Shown: positions 24,324 to 33,207 of the stretch, piece by piece | How positions within the stretch are numbered: position 1 is the stretch's first letter | Layout: each line of letters begins with the position of its first letter | The notes under the pieces: generated by a model | Seen by the model: the letters and a program-made list of their open reading frames with translations, nothing else | Databases searched by the model: none | What the model was told of the DNA's origin: nothing | Position numbers and translations under genes: made by a program | Origin: Altererythrobacter sp. CAU 1644 | GTDB taxonomy: Bacteria > Pseudomonadota > Alphaproteobacteria > Sphingomonadales > Sphingomonadaceae | Direction of reading: 5' to 3' | Assembly (NCBI RefSeq): GCF_029623755.1 | Contig: NZ_CP121106.1 | Span: 1,809,001 to 1,873,000 of the forward strand | DNA: 64,000 bases

Positions 24324-25004
24324 TTAGAAAGTCAGGCGCTCGTTTTGACTAGCCCATGCTGTATCGAATGTGACTGGCTGATTGTAAGGCAGTTCGAGGG
24401 ACCAGGAAGTGCCAGCGTAAAGACGTCTGGCGGGCAGTTTCACGCAGTTTACTCCGTCTTGATCGCACTGGACGGCCCCGAAGAACTCTCGAGCCATGTT
24501 AGAGTTGTTGATGATGGTGAGCGTTCTGCCTTCACGATCACTCTCGATATTCCCCACTAAACTGGTGGGCCTCGAGATTACGAGCGCGTCATATCCAATA
24601 AGTACCTTAAGTGCATTGGTGTTTGCAGTAACATCACCAACGACGGGCTTCACCGCTAGCCGGAATATGCGCTCTCGGACGCGCTGCTCATCCAGGATTG
24701 CCACTCGCACTATTCGCCTTTCACCCGGTTCGATGATCAGCTTGCGAGGGGAGACGAGTATGCCGGAGACTTCGGGATCAATCGCTGGCTTACGCAGTTG
24801 TTGCTCGGTGCCGGGAGCTATGATCTCGTAGGGGTCTGCCACAACGTAGATGCGCTCTGCACCCGAGTTGAAGATTTCGATATCGTCTTGTCGATGATCT
24901 TCGCCATTGAGATCCAGAATAACTTTGCTAAGCACCATTTCTGCGCTCGCCGGTGACGAGAATACGACTGCCAGAAATGCGACTAGTCCTGCGTATTTCT
25001 TCAT
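24324..25004 (-). CDS. Periplasmic pilus chaperone (PapD-like)
   Basis: About 226 residues with a signal peptide MKKYAGLVAFLAVVFSSPASA. The two-domain Ig-like chaperone pattern is visible: LNGEDHRQDDIEIFNSG, then ISPRK-like LVSPRKLIIEPGERRIVRVAIL and VKPVVG. It folds pilin subunits in the periplasm and delivers them to the usher. ATG 25,004 lies two bases after the usher stop with GGGAGA upstream. Last gene of the pilus operon. Confidence 0.85.
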   Translation of the reverse strand: MKKYAGLVAFLAVVFSSPASAEMVLSKVILDLNGEDHRQDDIEIFNSGAERIYVVADPYEIIAPGTEQQLRKPAIDPEVSGILVSPRKLIIEPGERRIVRVAILDEQRVRERIFRLAVKPVVGDVTANTNALKVLIGYDALVISRPTSLVGNIESDREGRTLTIINNSNMAREFFGAVQCDQDGVNCVKLPARRLYAGTSWSLELPYNQPVTFDTAWASQNERLTF

Positions 25005-25006
25005 GC

Positions 25007-27556
25007 CTATTCTCCCGATACTGCGTTGTTGGCTGGTATTTCGATCTCTGCGTCGGCGGTCTGTGTGACCATCAGGTTGCCCAATTTCCGGAGATTGCCT
25101 TCTTGGATGTCGACCGGCAAACGGGCGAACCAACGCATGCCTTGTGAATTGACGAATTCAAGCTTCGCACCGGCAACTGCCTCGATCTGAAAGAAGCCTG
25201 AAGGATCGGTTTCCGCTATTCCTCCCTTGGCCATGACTGAAGCGTTAGATATGGGGTCTCCATTGGCGTCGACAGCGCGTGCAATGTAGATCGAGACGGG
25301 CTCGGCGTCCCATGTGAGGCCGACCACGTTGCCTGGAAACAATACGACCTCACGCGTGCTTCCATCATAAAATACTAAGCCTGCATCCCGAGGGCGAATT
25401 CGAATGCTATAAGCGCGATATACGGCAAGCGGTATCTCCAGATCCTTCGATCCTTCGATCGTCCCTGCAACATGCTCATCGACCAGAACCTCGAACCTAT
25501 CTGACACTCGGGCTCCTTCGACCCGCACAATCGCCATCGCTTCGCGGTAAAGCTCGCCTACAATCGCTTTCTCGCTCTGGCCCGCGACAAACCCAGTCCT
25601 TATTCCCAAGCCATATTGCAGATTCGACTCTCCGCTCTCGCTCACCCGAGCAATCTGTCCGGAGATTGACGCTTGCTTCTGGCGCATTTCGAGCGAGCCG
25701 CCAACCTGTTCACTTTGGCCTTGGAACTCTGCAAAGGCCCCTAAGCTGGACTGTCCACCGGTCAAGCTGTCAAGTTGCCAAGTCTGATCCAGGCTCGCGA
25801 TGATACTGTCGTCACTGCCCGATGCTCCACTTGCGAGGCGCTGCCCGACACGGGCAGAGCTGCTGGAGCTTCCCCCGACAAGGTTGAAGCTGATTCCGAA
25901 GAATCCGTTCTCTCCCCGATCCGAGAACGTCAAGCTGCCGTCGAATGCAATGCGGAAACGGCCGCGATCAAGAACACGCCAGCGAAAAGCCGGGCCCACG
26001 ACATAGCTAGATCCTGATAGTTCGCTTGAAGAATAGTTTCCGGAAAGAAAGAATTGGGTATCGGTCAAGCTATAGGAAAGGCTTCCCGCAATCTGGCTGA
26101 AATCGCCGATCCCTGCGAGTTTGCCAAAGCGTGGATCGCCAGGTCCGGCATTTGATTCTGCTCCTATCAGATAGCCTTTGCCAGTAGCACCATCTGAAAC
26201 GTGTCGAATGTCGAACGAATACGAGAGTCTTGAACTCCCGGTTGACTGGGCTTGCAGGACAGCACCCAACGCTCCTTCCTCTGTGACCATCCCCGCCAAC
26301 CTCACAGTGGCGTCCTTCGTGAGCCAAAATGCTCCCAACTCGGCCTGATAGCGCTCATTCTCCAGTATCAACGTCGCATCAAGCGCGATTGGCTCGTTCA
26401 TCCTCCTGGACCAATTCGCCAATGCATAAGGGGAGTTCTTCGGAACGACCGATCCGGGCGCGCGCTGGTCTATCTGCATGCCAGCGAGCAGGCGGAAACG
26501 ATCGTGGCCAATGGTTGCTATCCGCGCGTACTTGGTGAAGAACCGCTCTTCCTCACGAACGCGCCCAGCGTTGTCGGTAATCCGGACCAGCAATCCATAA
26601 GATCCTTCCGGAAAAGCACTCGTGTCAATAAGCTGGTTGCCCGATCTATAGGTCCCGCTGGCAATGAGCTTGCCATCTCGAAAGACATCGACCCGGGAGC
26701 GATCATCAAGGGAGACAACCAAAGGGTTCCCTTCAACTGATTGGCTGTCCCTGCGGGTGTCTGTCTGAGATTCTAAACCAAATCCGAGGAACTTTCGTCG
26801 ACCTGAAAGCGCACTCCCTTGCGACCACATCGCTCCGCCAAGAAGCCTCACCCCGTCAAGGTCGGTCTCGAGATACAGATGGTCGGTCTGAAAGCCGAAT
26901 TCGCTAGCGTAGCCGAAATCACCCCTCGCACGCGTCGCACCTGCCGAAACCACCACTTGGTTCTGGATGTTGACGAAGTCTGGCTGGGACTCTCCTCCGG
27001 CAAGTACGACAGAACCCATACTGACCAGGGACAACCCTTCGGACTGCGGCGAAAGGTACTCAGTTTCTCCTGTAAGCGGATCGTTTAGCAATGCAGGATT
27101 GAGGAAAATGTCAACACGGAGGCGATTAGGATCGTAGATTACGCCAGCTTCGGAGACATCTAGTCTCCCGCAAAGCTGGGGATCGCTGCCCAGAGAGCAG
27201 GCGAGGGCGCTATTGGACGGTAGCTGTTCACGCGACAGCACTGTGAGCACCTTGTCGGGCTCTGCGATCTCCACCATCCTGGCGACGAGGTCTTTTGGCT
27301 CGAGAAATTGAATGGAGCCCGGAGATGTCACAATCCTTGTTGAACCGAGCCGTTGGCCCATGAGGTAAGCATCAACTAGGACAATCTGCGGTTCATTAAG
27401 GTCTTCGAATTCGGCTGGAACTCCGGTCTGGATCTGAGGAGGCAACTCGTCTTGCGATTGGGCAGGGAATGACTGTAGACCTGCGAGCATTCCGGCTACC
27501 AAACAGATCCCGCCCCAGTCGGCTCGGTTGGAATTGTTATTGGATTCGTTTGGCAT
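25007..27556 (-). CDS. Outer-membrane pilus usher (CS1/TcfC-like)
   Basis: About 849 residues. A signal-like region (GGICLVAGMLAGLQSFPAQS) is followed by a periplasmic N-terminal domain, a long beta barrel, a plug-type insert (DRSRVDVFRDGKLIASGTYRSGNQLIDTSAFPEGSYGLLVRI) and C-terminal domains ending near AVSGE. It secretes and assembles pilins across the outer membrane. The low likeness to classical FimD and the small plug suggest the alpha or Csu-like branch; this is a judgement from pattern only. ATG 27,556 overlaps the end of the pilin gene by a short stretch excluded from it; the frame is open 58 codons further up. Confidence 0.85.
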   Translation of the reverse strand: MPNESNNNSNRADWGGICLVAGMLAGLQSFPAQSQDELPPQIQTGVPAEFEDLNEPQIVLVDAYLMGQRLGSTRIVTSPGSIQFLEPKDLVARMVEIAEPDKVLTVLSREQLPSNSALACSLGSDPQLCGRLDVSEAGVIYDPNRLRVDIFLNPALLNDPLTGETEYLSPQSEGLSLVSMGSVVLAGGESQPDFVNIQNQVVVSAGATRARGDFGYASEFGFQTDHLYLETDLDGVRLLGGAMWSQGSALSGRRKFLGFGLESQTDTRRDSQSVEGNPLVVSLDDRSRVDVFRDGKLIASGTYRSGNQLIDTSAFPEGSYGLLVRITDNAGRVREEERFFTKYARIATIGHDRFRLLAGMQIDQRAPGSVVPKNSPYALANWSRRMNEPIALDATLILENERYQAELGAFWLTKDATVRLAGMVTEEGALGAVLQAQSTGSSRLSYSFDIRHVSDGATGKGYLIGAESNAGPGDPRFGKLAGIGDFSQIAGSLSYSLTDTQFFLSGNYSSSELSGSSYVVGPAFRWRVLDRGRFRIAFDGSLTFSDRGENGFFGISFNLVGGSSSSSARVGQRLASGASGSDDSIIASLDQTWQLDSLTGGQSSLGAFAEFQGQSEQVGGSLEMRQKQASISGQIARVSESGESNLQYGLGIRTGFVAGQSEKAIVGELYREAMAIVRVEGARVSDRFEVLVDEHVAGTIEGSKDLEIPLAVYRAYSIRIRPRDAGLVFYDGSTREVVLFPGNVVGLTWDAEPVSIYIARAVDANGDPISNASVMAKGGIAETDPSGFFQIEAVAGAKLEFVNSQGMRWFARLPVDIQEGNLRKLGNLMVTQTADAEIEIPANNAVSGE

Positions 27557-27566
27557 CACAGCCAAC

Positions 27567-28067
27567 TCAAAGGGGTGAGACTGTGACAGCAAGCCAACCA
27601 GCATAGGACCCTGCTTTCGCCTTGCCGAGCTCTGATCCGCGCAGGTTGACAATAAGAGTTGCGGTAGCCGCGGGTCCGCTCTTGCAACCCTGGTTCTGCG
27701 CGTTTGTGGTGAAACCGCTTTCGAAAACATTCGGTCGCAGGATTCGACCGCTCGACTGACCTGCTTGATCCGCCCATTGGATTTCGAGCGCGATGTTATT
27801 GTTGGATGAAGACAGCACCAGATCGTCCGCGGATCGGCTGCCTGTAACCATCACCGAATATTGAGCACTCGACGAATTGGAATAGATACACAATTCGCGC
27901 TGGGCGGTTACATCACCTCCTGAGACTCCGACCTCTCCAAAGAAAATGTCCGTAAAACCGCTGGCCCGAGCCTTATCGGCACCGATTGCCTTCCCTGGAA
28001 GCGCCATTGCAAACCCAAGCAAACCAAGGGTCACAATTGCTCGCAAAGAGTGTGGCCTTTTCGACAT
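27567..28067 (-). CDS. Pilin-like subunit (spore coat U / CsuA-type)
   Basis: 166 residues; signal peptide to about residue 29 (GFAMALPGKAIGA). Mature part with two Cys (RELCIYSNSSSAQYSVMVTGS and NQGCKSGPAATATLIVNL), a WADQAGQSSGRILRP segment almost repeated in the next pilin (WNQAAGQSSGSTLAT), and a C-terminal beta strand LAVTVSPL for donor-strand exchange. It lies between the larger pilin and the usher in the same direction. Confidence 0.75.
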   Translation of the reverse strand: MSKRPHSLRAIVTLGLLGFAMALPGKAIGADKARASGFTDIFFGEVGVSGGDVTAQRELCIYSNSSSAQYSVMVTGSRSADDLVLSSSNNNIALEIQWADQAGQSSGRILRPNVFESGFTTNAQNQGCKSGPAATATLIVNLRGSELGKAKAGSYAGWLAVTVSPL

Positions 28068-28149
28068 AACCCATGTCTTACCTAACAGGGTTAATATTTG
28101 GTGAAGCTCTACGGCGTCCCGAGCGTTCCTCGACGCCGCTCCAGCCTTG

Positions 28150-28713
28150 TTATTGAGGCGTCACAAGAAGCGTCAAGGAACCTGAGTAGACAGATCCGGC
28201 GTTCATTGAACTAAGTTCGGTTGTGTCTATTCCGACGATGAGGCTCGCCGAAAAAGCGGGACCGGTGGTACAGGTTTGGTGGGTTGCTGCTGAAGTCAAA
28301 GTTGCAGATGCGGCGCCCGTAGCAAGTGTAGAACCACTCGACTGTCCTGCCGCCTGATTCCATTGGACAGAATATGCAACCTCGTCCGAACCATCCGAGA
28401 GCGTAAAGGCATTGCCCGTGCCGCTGCCGGTGGCTGTGATGGAATAGGCTCCTGTAGAGGTGTTGCTCCAGACACAAACACTTTGGCTGCTCGTGGCCGG
28501 TGAGGTCGGATCTTGATTGAGGAACGACACGTCAACCAGCTTCGTAATCCGTGCGCGGCTGGGAACCGAGGCCTGGATATCGATCGAACCCTGCGATGTC
28601 GCGCCAAGCGTGCCTTGTGTTTCCGCTTTTGCGGGGTTTGCTGCAACTAGAATTCCTGCCGCTATGATTGCAACTCGTGTCGAAGCGCTTGAGAAAGCGA
28701 GTGTCTTCATCAT
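28150..28713 (-). CDS. Major pilin-like subunit (spore coat U / CsuA-type)
   Basis: About 187 residues from ATG 28,713 (GGGA upstream; ATG 28,710 is also possible) with signal peptide ending ANPAKA. Mature chain begins ETQGTLGATSQGSIDIQASVP, a donor-strand-like segment, followed by the Cys-containing VCVWSNTSTGAYSITATGSG and TCTTGPAFSASLIVGI strands and SGSLTLLVTPQ at the end. Thr/Ser/Ala-rich as expected of an abundant surface pilin. First gene of the pilin-pilin-usher-chaperone operon; the 290 bases upstream hold no copy of the 18-bp motif. Confidence 0.77.
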   Translation of the reverse strand: MMKTLAFSSASTRVAIIAAGILVAANPAKAETQGTLGATSQGSIDIQASVPSRARITKLVDVSFLNQDPTSPATSSQSVCVWSNTSTGAYSITATGSGTGNAFTLSDGSDEVAYSVQWNQAAGQSSGSTLATGAASATLTSAATHQTCTTGPAFSASLIVGIDTTELSSMNAGSVYSGSLTLLVTPQ

Positions 28714-28949
28714 GAATTTCCCGATTTGGTCCTGTTGGTCCGTGGTCCTGCCACGACTCTTTAGGCGACTTTGGTTAACAACCTGTTTGTCGCCGAAAGT
28801 CTTTCTTGGCTGGCGAGTCGGCCAAACCTCTTCAGGAACATGCAATGGAGAAATGTCTGATCAAATAGAGGGCATCGGGCTTAGGCATCAGGATACGGGC
28901 AACTCCTTCACACAAGACCGACAATTGCCCTAAGGTAAGGTGTCTACGC

Positions 28950-29897
28950 TCATGGCCCTCCGACCTCTTGAAAGATACCCAGTAGCCGGTCGTCGGTTCC
29001 GTCAATATCTACGCGCTCGCCCTTGGAACGCACCCGCCTCAGCTTCCCGTCGCCATCTCGGATTGTTGCCTCGAAGTCGAATTCTTCTCGATACATAATC
29101 GCGTTGTTTACCGCTTCGGCGACCCGATCTCGATCCTCAGGCACATAATACTCAATTGCTTGCTCAACGCTGATCGGCTCTCCGACCGGATGGCCATGAA
29201 TCGCGTAGACCTTGTCAGACCAAACAAGCTCTTGGGTGTCGAGCTTGACTTGCCAGACGCCAATTCCGGCCACCTCTTCTGTTTGACTCAAGATAGCACT
29301 TAATTGACTGGAATTCTTGCGTTCATCTGCGATCTGGTTCTCTGCTTGGGCAAGATCAGCTTCTACGCAACGAAGCTCGAGCAGATCTTCAATAGCCTTT
29401 ACGATTGGCTTAAGCGTCTCGATGTGGCCAGAGTCGAAAGCGGCAGGACGCGGAGACATTACGCAAAGCATTCCGACAGCTGCACCATCATGTTCGCAAA
29501 TTGGCAATCCTAGGTATGACCGGATAAAGGGCTTCTCTGTTACGAAGCGATTTTGCGAGAAGCGCGGGTCTTGGCGAGCATCAGCAACCAGGAGCGCTTC
29601 ATTTTCGCTAATCCCATGAATGCAGAAGGAGTCGTCAAGTGACGCTTCTACAAGGTCAAATCCATTAGGTGCATAGAACAATTGTCGGCCGTGTTGCACG
29701 TAAGTAATTGCACCCGCGGCGCCTCCGGCGATCTTCGTGGCGAGGCGCGATAACCCTGAGATTGCCACGCCCGGCGGCGCACCTCCCAAGATCAATTCCT
29801 CCAATGCCCTACTTCGCCTGTCCTGGATCGAAAATTCGTGTTTCAAGTCACCCCAAGCCCAATTTCGTGCCGCCAACGCGCGCCCCGCGGCGCCCAT
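28950..29897 (-). CDS. GAF-PAS sensor protein without output domain
   Basis: About 315 residues: a GAF domain (about 40-180; SFCIHGISENEALLVADARQDPRF, SYLGLPICEHDGAAVGMLCV), a coiled-coil stretch with acidic and Gln residues (about 185-210) and a PAS domain (about 215-312; GIGVWQVKLDTQELVWSDKVYAIHG) that stops at its end. Related proteins continue into a GGDEF or kinase domain, which is missing. ATG 29,897 lacks a clear RBS. It may be a truncated sensor or a free-standing adaptor. Confidence 0.75.
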   Translation of the reverse strand: MGAAGRALAARNWAWGDLKHEFSIQDRRSRALEELILGGAPPGVAISGLSRLATKIAGGAAGAITYVQHGRQLFYAPNGFDLVEASLDDSFCIHGISENEALLVADARQDPRFSQNRFVTEKPFIRSYLGLPICEHDGAAVGMLCVMSPRPAAFDSGHIETLKPIVKAIEDLLELRCVEADLAQAENQIADERKNSSQLSAILSQTEEVAGIGVWQVKLDTQELVWSDKVYAIHGHPVGEPISVEQAIEYYVPEDRDRVAEAVNNAIMYREEFDFEATIRDGDGKLRRVRSKGERVDIDGTDDRLLGIFQEVGGP

Positions 29898-30430
29898 CAA
29901 TGCGGCGATCTACCAGTACGATTCTCCTCGACGGACAGTTATTTTCCTGTCCTATCCGAACCGCGGCTCAGCGAGACTTCCACTCATCGTTGCATAACTT
30001 GGCCAGATGAATTGATCAACGCGGTTGTAAAATCTTTCGCCCCATACGTGTATCGTGGCGATGGCGTAGACAAGATCTTCCGTATGTTCGTTCTTATCAA
30101 TGCGAAAGCGTCAACCTTGGCGAAAGGCTGCGATGCATCCTGTCAGTTAGCCCCTAGCCAATGTAGACTTCTGCAGTCGTCAATCCTTGGAAGAGCACTG
30201 GTCCGCCCGTCGAGGATGAGGCAAGAAAAGGAATCTATGGCCCACGAAATCCCCACCACTTAGCGGCGGGCTGATAGACTAAAGCGTGATGACATGTACG
30301 GTGGCTGACGCTCCGCTCCCGGCCTCTTATCGAGAACTTGGTGCTGTGCACCCAGTTTTACTAGGCACAGGCTGGATTGCCGGCAAACAGAGGATACTTG
30401 GCTCATTTCTGCGCTACTAATGGGAGAGAG
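29898..30430. other. Gap without a recognisable gene
   Basis: About 530 bases. One plus-strand frame (29,838-30,263) is open but overlaps the GAF-PAS gene antisense and ends in low-complexity sequence. Base composition is mixed; no tRNA, hairpin with T-run or palindrome stood out. Confidence 0.35.
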
Positions 30431-30622
30431 CTATGCGCCTTGCGGTGCTAACATTGGCCGGCTTGCAAGCCGCTGCCAAGCTGCGATCCCAAGCCAAGCG
30501 ATAGTAAAGATTATTGCCGGTGCATCAGCTTTGGAGGTGCCCCAAGCATGGTAGACAAACCAAAATCCCAGAGCAGCGCCAAGTGCAATCAACTTCATGT
30601 TTTCAATGCGCCGAACACTCAT
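30431..30622 (-). CDS. Small membrane protein (63 aa)
   Basis: ATG 30,622 has GGAGA eight bases upstream. After a short basic start (MSVRRIENMK) it has two hydrophobic stretches (LIALGAALGFWFVYHAW and PAIIFTIAWLGIAAW) and a polar tail. No family recognised. It lies between the sensor gene and the IS3 element. Confidence 0.6.
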   Translation of the reverse strand: MSVRRIENMKLIALGAALGFWFVYHAWGTSKADAPAIIFTIAWLGIAAWQRLASRPMLAPQGA

Positions 30623-30811
30623 AATTTCAATCTCCGTTGATTTGAGAGTACAGCGTTACATCAGTTAGCGAAGCAAATCGCTGAATCAGCATGCCTAACA
30701 GTCAGTAAAATCGAGGCGATTTACGATCGGTCGCCTTGACCTGCCCCCCGGAAAGTGAGCCACACTGAGAGTTAGGATTTCGGCTATTTACGGCTTGAAG
30801 GGAGCTGATGA

Positions 30812-31090
30812 ATGGCACGGAAGAGATACACGCCAGAACAGATTATCGCGATGCTGCGAGAGGCCGAGGTTCGGCTATCGCAGGAAGAGAAGGTTGGCGC
30901 GATCAGCCGATCGTTGGGCGTGTCGGAGCAGAACTACTACCGCTGGCGTCGTGAGTATGGCGGGCTAAAGGTCAGCCAGGCGCGGCGTTTGAAGGATCTC
31001 GAGAAGGAGAATCAGCGGCTGAGGAAAGCAGTTTCTGATCTGACGCTGGACGCCTTGATCCTGAAGGAGGTTGTTGAGGGAAAGTACTGA
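30812..31090 (+). CDS. IS3 transposase OrfA
   Basis: A 92-residue helix-turn-helix protein ([20 protein letters not shown]...[19 protein letters not shown]) with a C-terminal leucine-zipper-like helix ([30 protein letters not shown]). It binds the IS ends and regulates transposition. The pattern fits the IS407 group. It ends just after a -1 frameshift heptamer that joins it to OrfB. Confidence 0.92.
   Translation: MARKRYTPEQIIAMLREAEVRLSQEEKVGAISRSLGVSEQNYYRWRREYGGLKVSQARRLKDLEKENQRLRKAVSDLTLDALILKEVVEGKY
31078..31084 (+). promoter_or_regulatory. -1 ribosomal frameshift site
   Basis: G GGA AAG, a perfect X XXY YYZ heptamer read in the OrfA frame (GGA AAG), six bases before the OrfA stop. 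A -1 slip leads into AAA GTA CTG AGC and on into the OrfB frame, which is open from here. Confidence 0.7.
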
Positions 31091-31122
31091 GCCCTTCGCG
31101 ACGACGGCTGGCCATCGATCAT

Positions 31123-32004
31123 GTGCAGGAGGTGTTGGGCGTATCCCAGCGGTGTGCTTGCCGGGTCGTTGGCCAGCATCGCTCTACTCAGCGGAAGCAA
31201 CCAACGCCTCCCGCAGACGAGAAGCCGCTCACTGCTGCGATCATCAAGCTCGCCCAGCAATATGGCCGGTATGGCTATCGCCGGATCACGGCTCTGCTGC
31301 GCAATGAAGGTTGGTTGGTCAATGCCAAGCGGGTTGAGCGGATATGGCGACGAGAAGGGCTGAAGGTGCCGCAGAAGCAGCCAAAGCGCGGACGGCTGTG
31401 GTTTAACGATGGATCATGCGTGCGTCTCAGACCGCAATATCCCGGTCACGTCTGGAGCTACGACTTCGTCATGGACCGCACACATGACGGAAAGGCGTTC
31501 CGCATGCTGACTGTCATCGACGAGCACAGCCGCCGATGCCTGGCAATCCATGTCCAGCGCAAGCTCAAGAGCGATGATGTGCTGGCGGTTCTGACCGAGC
31601 TGTTCCAACGGCATGGTCCGCCCGATCACATCCGCTCTGACAATGGGACTGAGTTTACCGCACACGCCGTGCGCGGCTGGCTGAGCCGGATCGGTGTGAA
31701 GACGCTCTACATCGAACCGGGGTCACCATGGGAGAATGGCTACAATGAGAGCTTTAACGGCAAGCTCAGGGACGAGCTGCTCAACGGGGAGATCTTCTAC
31801 ACGCTCAAGGAAGCGGTCATCCTGATCGAGCGTTGGCGCATCCATTACAACACCGTCCGGCCACACTCATCGCTCGGCTACAGAGCGCCGGCACCACAAA
31901 CAATCTTGCCTCGCCCTGCTGAACTGCCTTACGCTACGCTTCAGGCCGCCCAGCAGGGCGACCACAACCGCCGGAACTCTAACTTAACCGGTGGACCACC
32001 CTAA
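31123..32004 (+). CDS. IS3 transposase OrfB (DDE catalytic part)
   Basis: 293 residues counted from GTG 31,123; made mainly as an OrfAB fusion by frameshift. HTH_21-type region ([30 protein letters not shown]) then the integrase core with DDE residues in [19 protein letters not shown] and [15 protein letters not shown], the 35-residue spacing class of IS3. No disruption is visible. Confidence 0.92.
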   Translation: MQEVLGVSQRCACRVVGQHRSTQRKQPTPPADEKPLTAAIIKLAQQYGRYGYRRITALLRNEGWLVNAKRVERIWRREGLKVPQKQPKRGRLWFNDGSCVRLRPQYPGHVWSYDFVMDRTHDGKAFRMLTVIDEHSRRCLAIHVQRKLKSDDVLAVLTELFQRHGPPDHIRSDNGTEFTAHAVRGWLSRIGVKTLYIEPGSPWENGYNESFNGKLRDELLNGEIFYTLKEAVILIERWRIHYNTVRPHSSLGYRAPAPQTILPRPAELPYATLQAAQQGDHNRRNSNLTGGPP

Positions 32005-32174
32005 TGGGGCAGGTCACTCAAGACGTCAGCAATCTAACTCCTGTATTGAACGGTTTAATGATCGGGAGCGTCGCGCGCATTCTAGCTGAGCTGATTGTTC
32101 GATGCCGCGACTCGGAAGGTCCGTTTTCCGCGATCGGGCGAGCCGTTTCTCAAGAAGAATGCCGTAATGGGGAG

Positions 32175-32486
32175 CTATCGGTCGACCGACGCGGTTACCC
32201 GGTGAAGAAATGCATGATTGGGGGTCCGGCCACTGAACACGCCGCTAAAGGCCCCCCCGCAGAGAGCCGGCAGACGTGCTTCTATGAGGGTCACTTCCTC
32301 GATTGTCCGCACATCGATGTGAATACGAAGTTGTTGGCGGAATTCGAACTCGATCCACACTGCCTTCGGGAACTCAGACTTCAGCGCTTCTTTCAGCTTG
32401 CTCAGTTCCTCGGTGACTGGCTTTGCGTGGCTCCTGGTGGCAATCTCTTCAATGTTTTCGCCGAGCCTGTCGGGTTCGAAGTTCAT
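32175..32486 (-). CDS. Hypothetical protein (103 aa)
   Basis: ATG 32,486 has AAGGAGG eight bases upstream, the strongest RBS of this region. The product opens MNFEPDRLGENIEEIATRSHAKPVTEELSKLKEALKSEFPKAVWIEFEFRQQLRIHIDVRTIEEV, an acidic helical part and a beta segment, then a less ordered tail. No membrane segment or known family. Confidence 0.6.
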   Translation of the reverse strand: MNFEPDRLGENIEEIATRSHAKPVTEELSKLKEALKSEFPKAVWIEFEFRQQLRIHIDVRTIEEVTLIEARLPALCGGAFSGVFSGRTPNHAFLHRVTASVDR

Positions 32487-33207
32487 TGATTGGCCTCCTT
32501 GAGAAGGGCATGTTGCGCAGTTGGTGGAATCTTGCGAACCAACCATAGCAAAGGTTATGCTGCAGTGCACAATCGAGTCAATTGCGTTCGGGCTGATGGC
32601 AGGTGATTTGCAGATGCAGGACCAGATTGTGTTGGAAGCTCGCAACGCTCAGGTCATGCGAAAACCCATTGCGCGAGAGCGGGCGCTCAGCATACAACTT
32701 GCGCAAGCGGCCGTTCGGTTGAACTGATTGGTCAGCGCCAGGTGATTTCGACTTGGACAATCGCTTCTTGCGAAAAAACACCCCGCCTCGAGCGTGGCTT
32801 CGGGCGGGGTTGCTGAGTTGAGGACCGAACAAGAAGTTCGAGCCCTACGGGTCGCATCATTTGCGATATTTTCACGAGGCCGGCGCAACAACCGAGAAAG
32901 TCCACATCGTTACAAAGCTGTACTTCTGGCAACTAAGATCGCGCTCGCTCGGTCCAATCGTGAGTCCTCTAGGCTGAGAAATGCATACAATTGGGCCGGT
33001 AGGAAAAAGCCCCTCAATCCAAACCGGATTTTCAAAACTGCTCGTCAGGCGATGACATGAATGTTGATGTTAAGCCGGATGCCCTATGATGGCGATTGCT
33101 CAGGTTTGACATTGGGCGGGCAGTGCAGAAGACTTGCGTATTGCACGGTCAACAGGGGTTACATCTCTCAGGCTGAGCCAGCGACACATAAGAACGATGA
33201 GGAACCA
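32487..33207. other. 720-base gap holding an orphan terminator
   Basis: No frame on either strand has a convincing start or product. The only structure is the minus-strand terminator at 32,772-32,810. Several in-gap plus-strand frames (32,794-33,060) translate to low-complexity sequence. Confidence 0.4.
32772..32810 (-). terminator. Orphan rho-independent terminator on the minus strand
   Basis: An 8-bp perfect stem (ACCCCGCC at 32,780-32,787 with its complement at 32,803-32,810); read on the minus strand it ends in GTGTTTTTT. No protein gene on the minus strand lies upstream of it (to its right), so it may end a small RNA transcribed leftward from about 33.0 kb. Confidence 0.65.

Larger units (their letters stand above)
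30737..32016 (+). mobile_element. IS3 family insertion sequence, intact
   Basis: About 1,280 bp bounded by the 11-bp inverted repeat TGACCTGCCCC (30,737-30,747) and its complement (32,006-32,016). Two overlapping-frame transposase genes and a frameshift heptamer are intact, so the element may still move. The four bases outside each end differ (GCCT and CTCA), so no target duplication is seen; ends may be off by a base or the copy may have recombined. Confidence 0.88.

Noticed and set aside
29838-30263. A 141-codon plus-strand frame after the GAF-PAS gene
   Set aside because: Starts antisense inside a real gene, no RBS, composition not coding-like.
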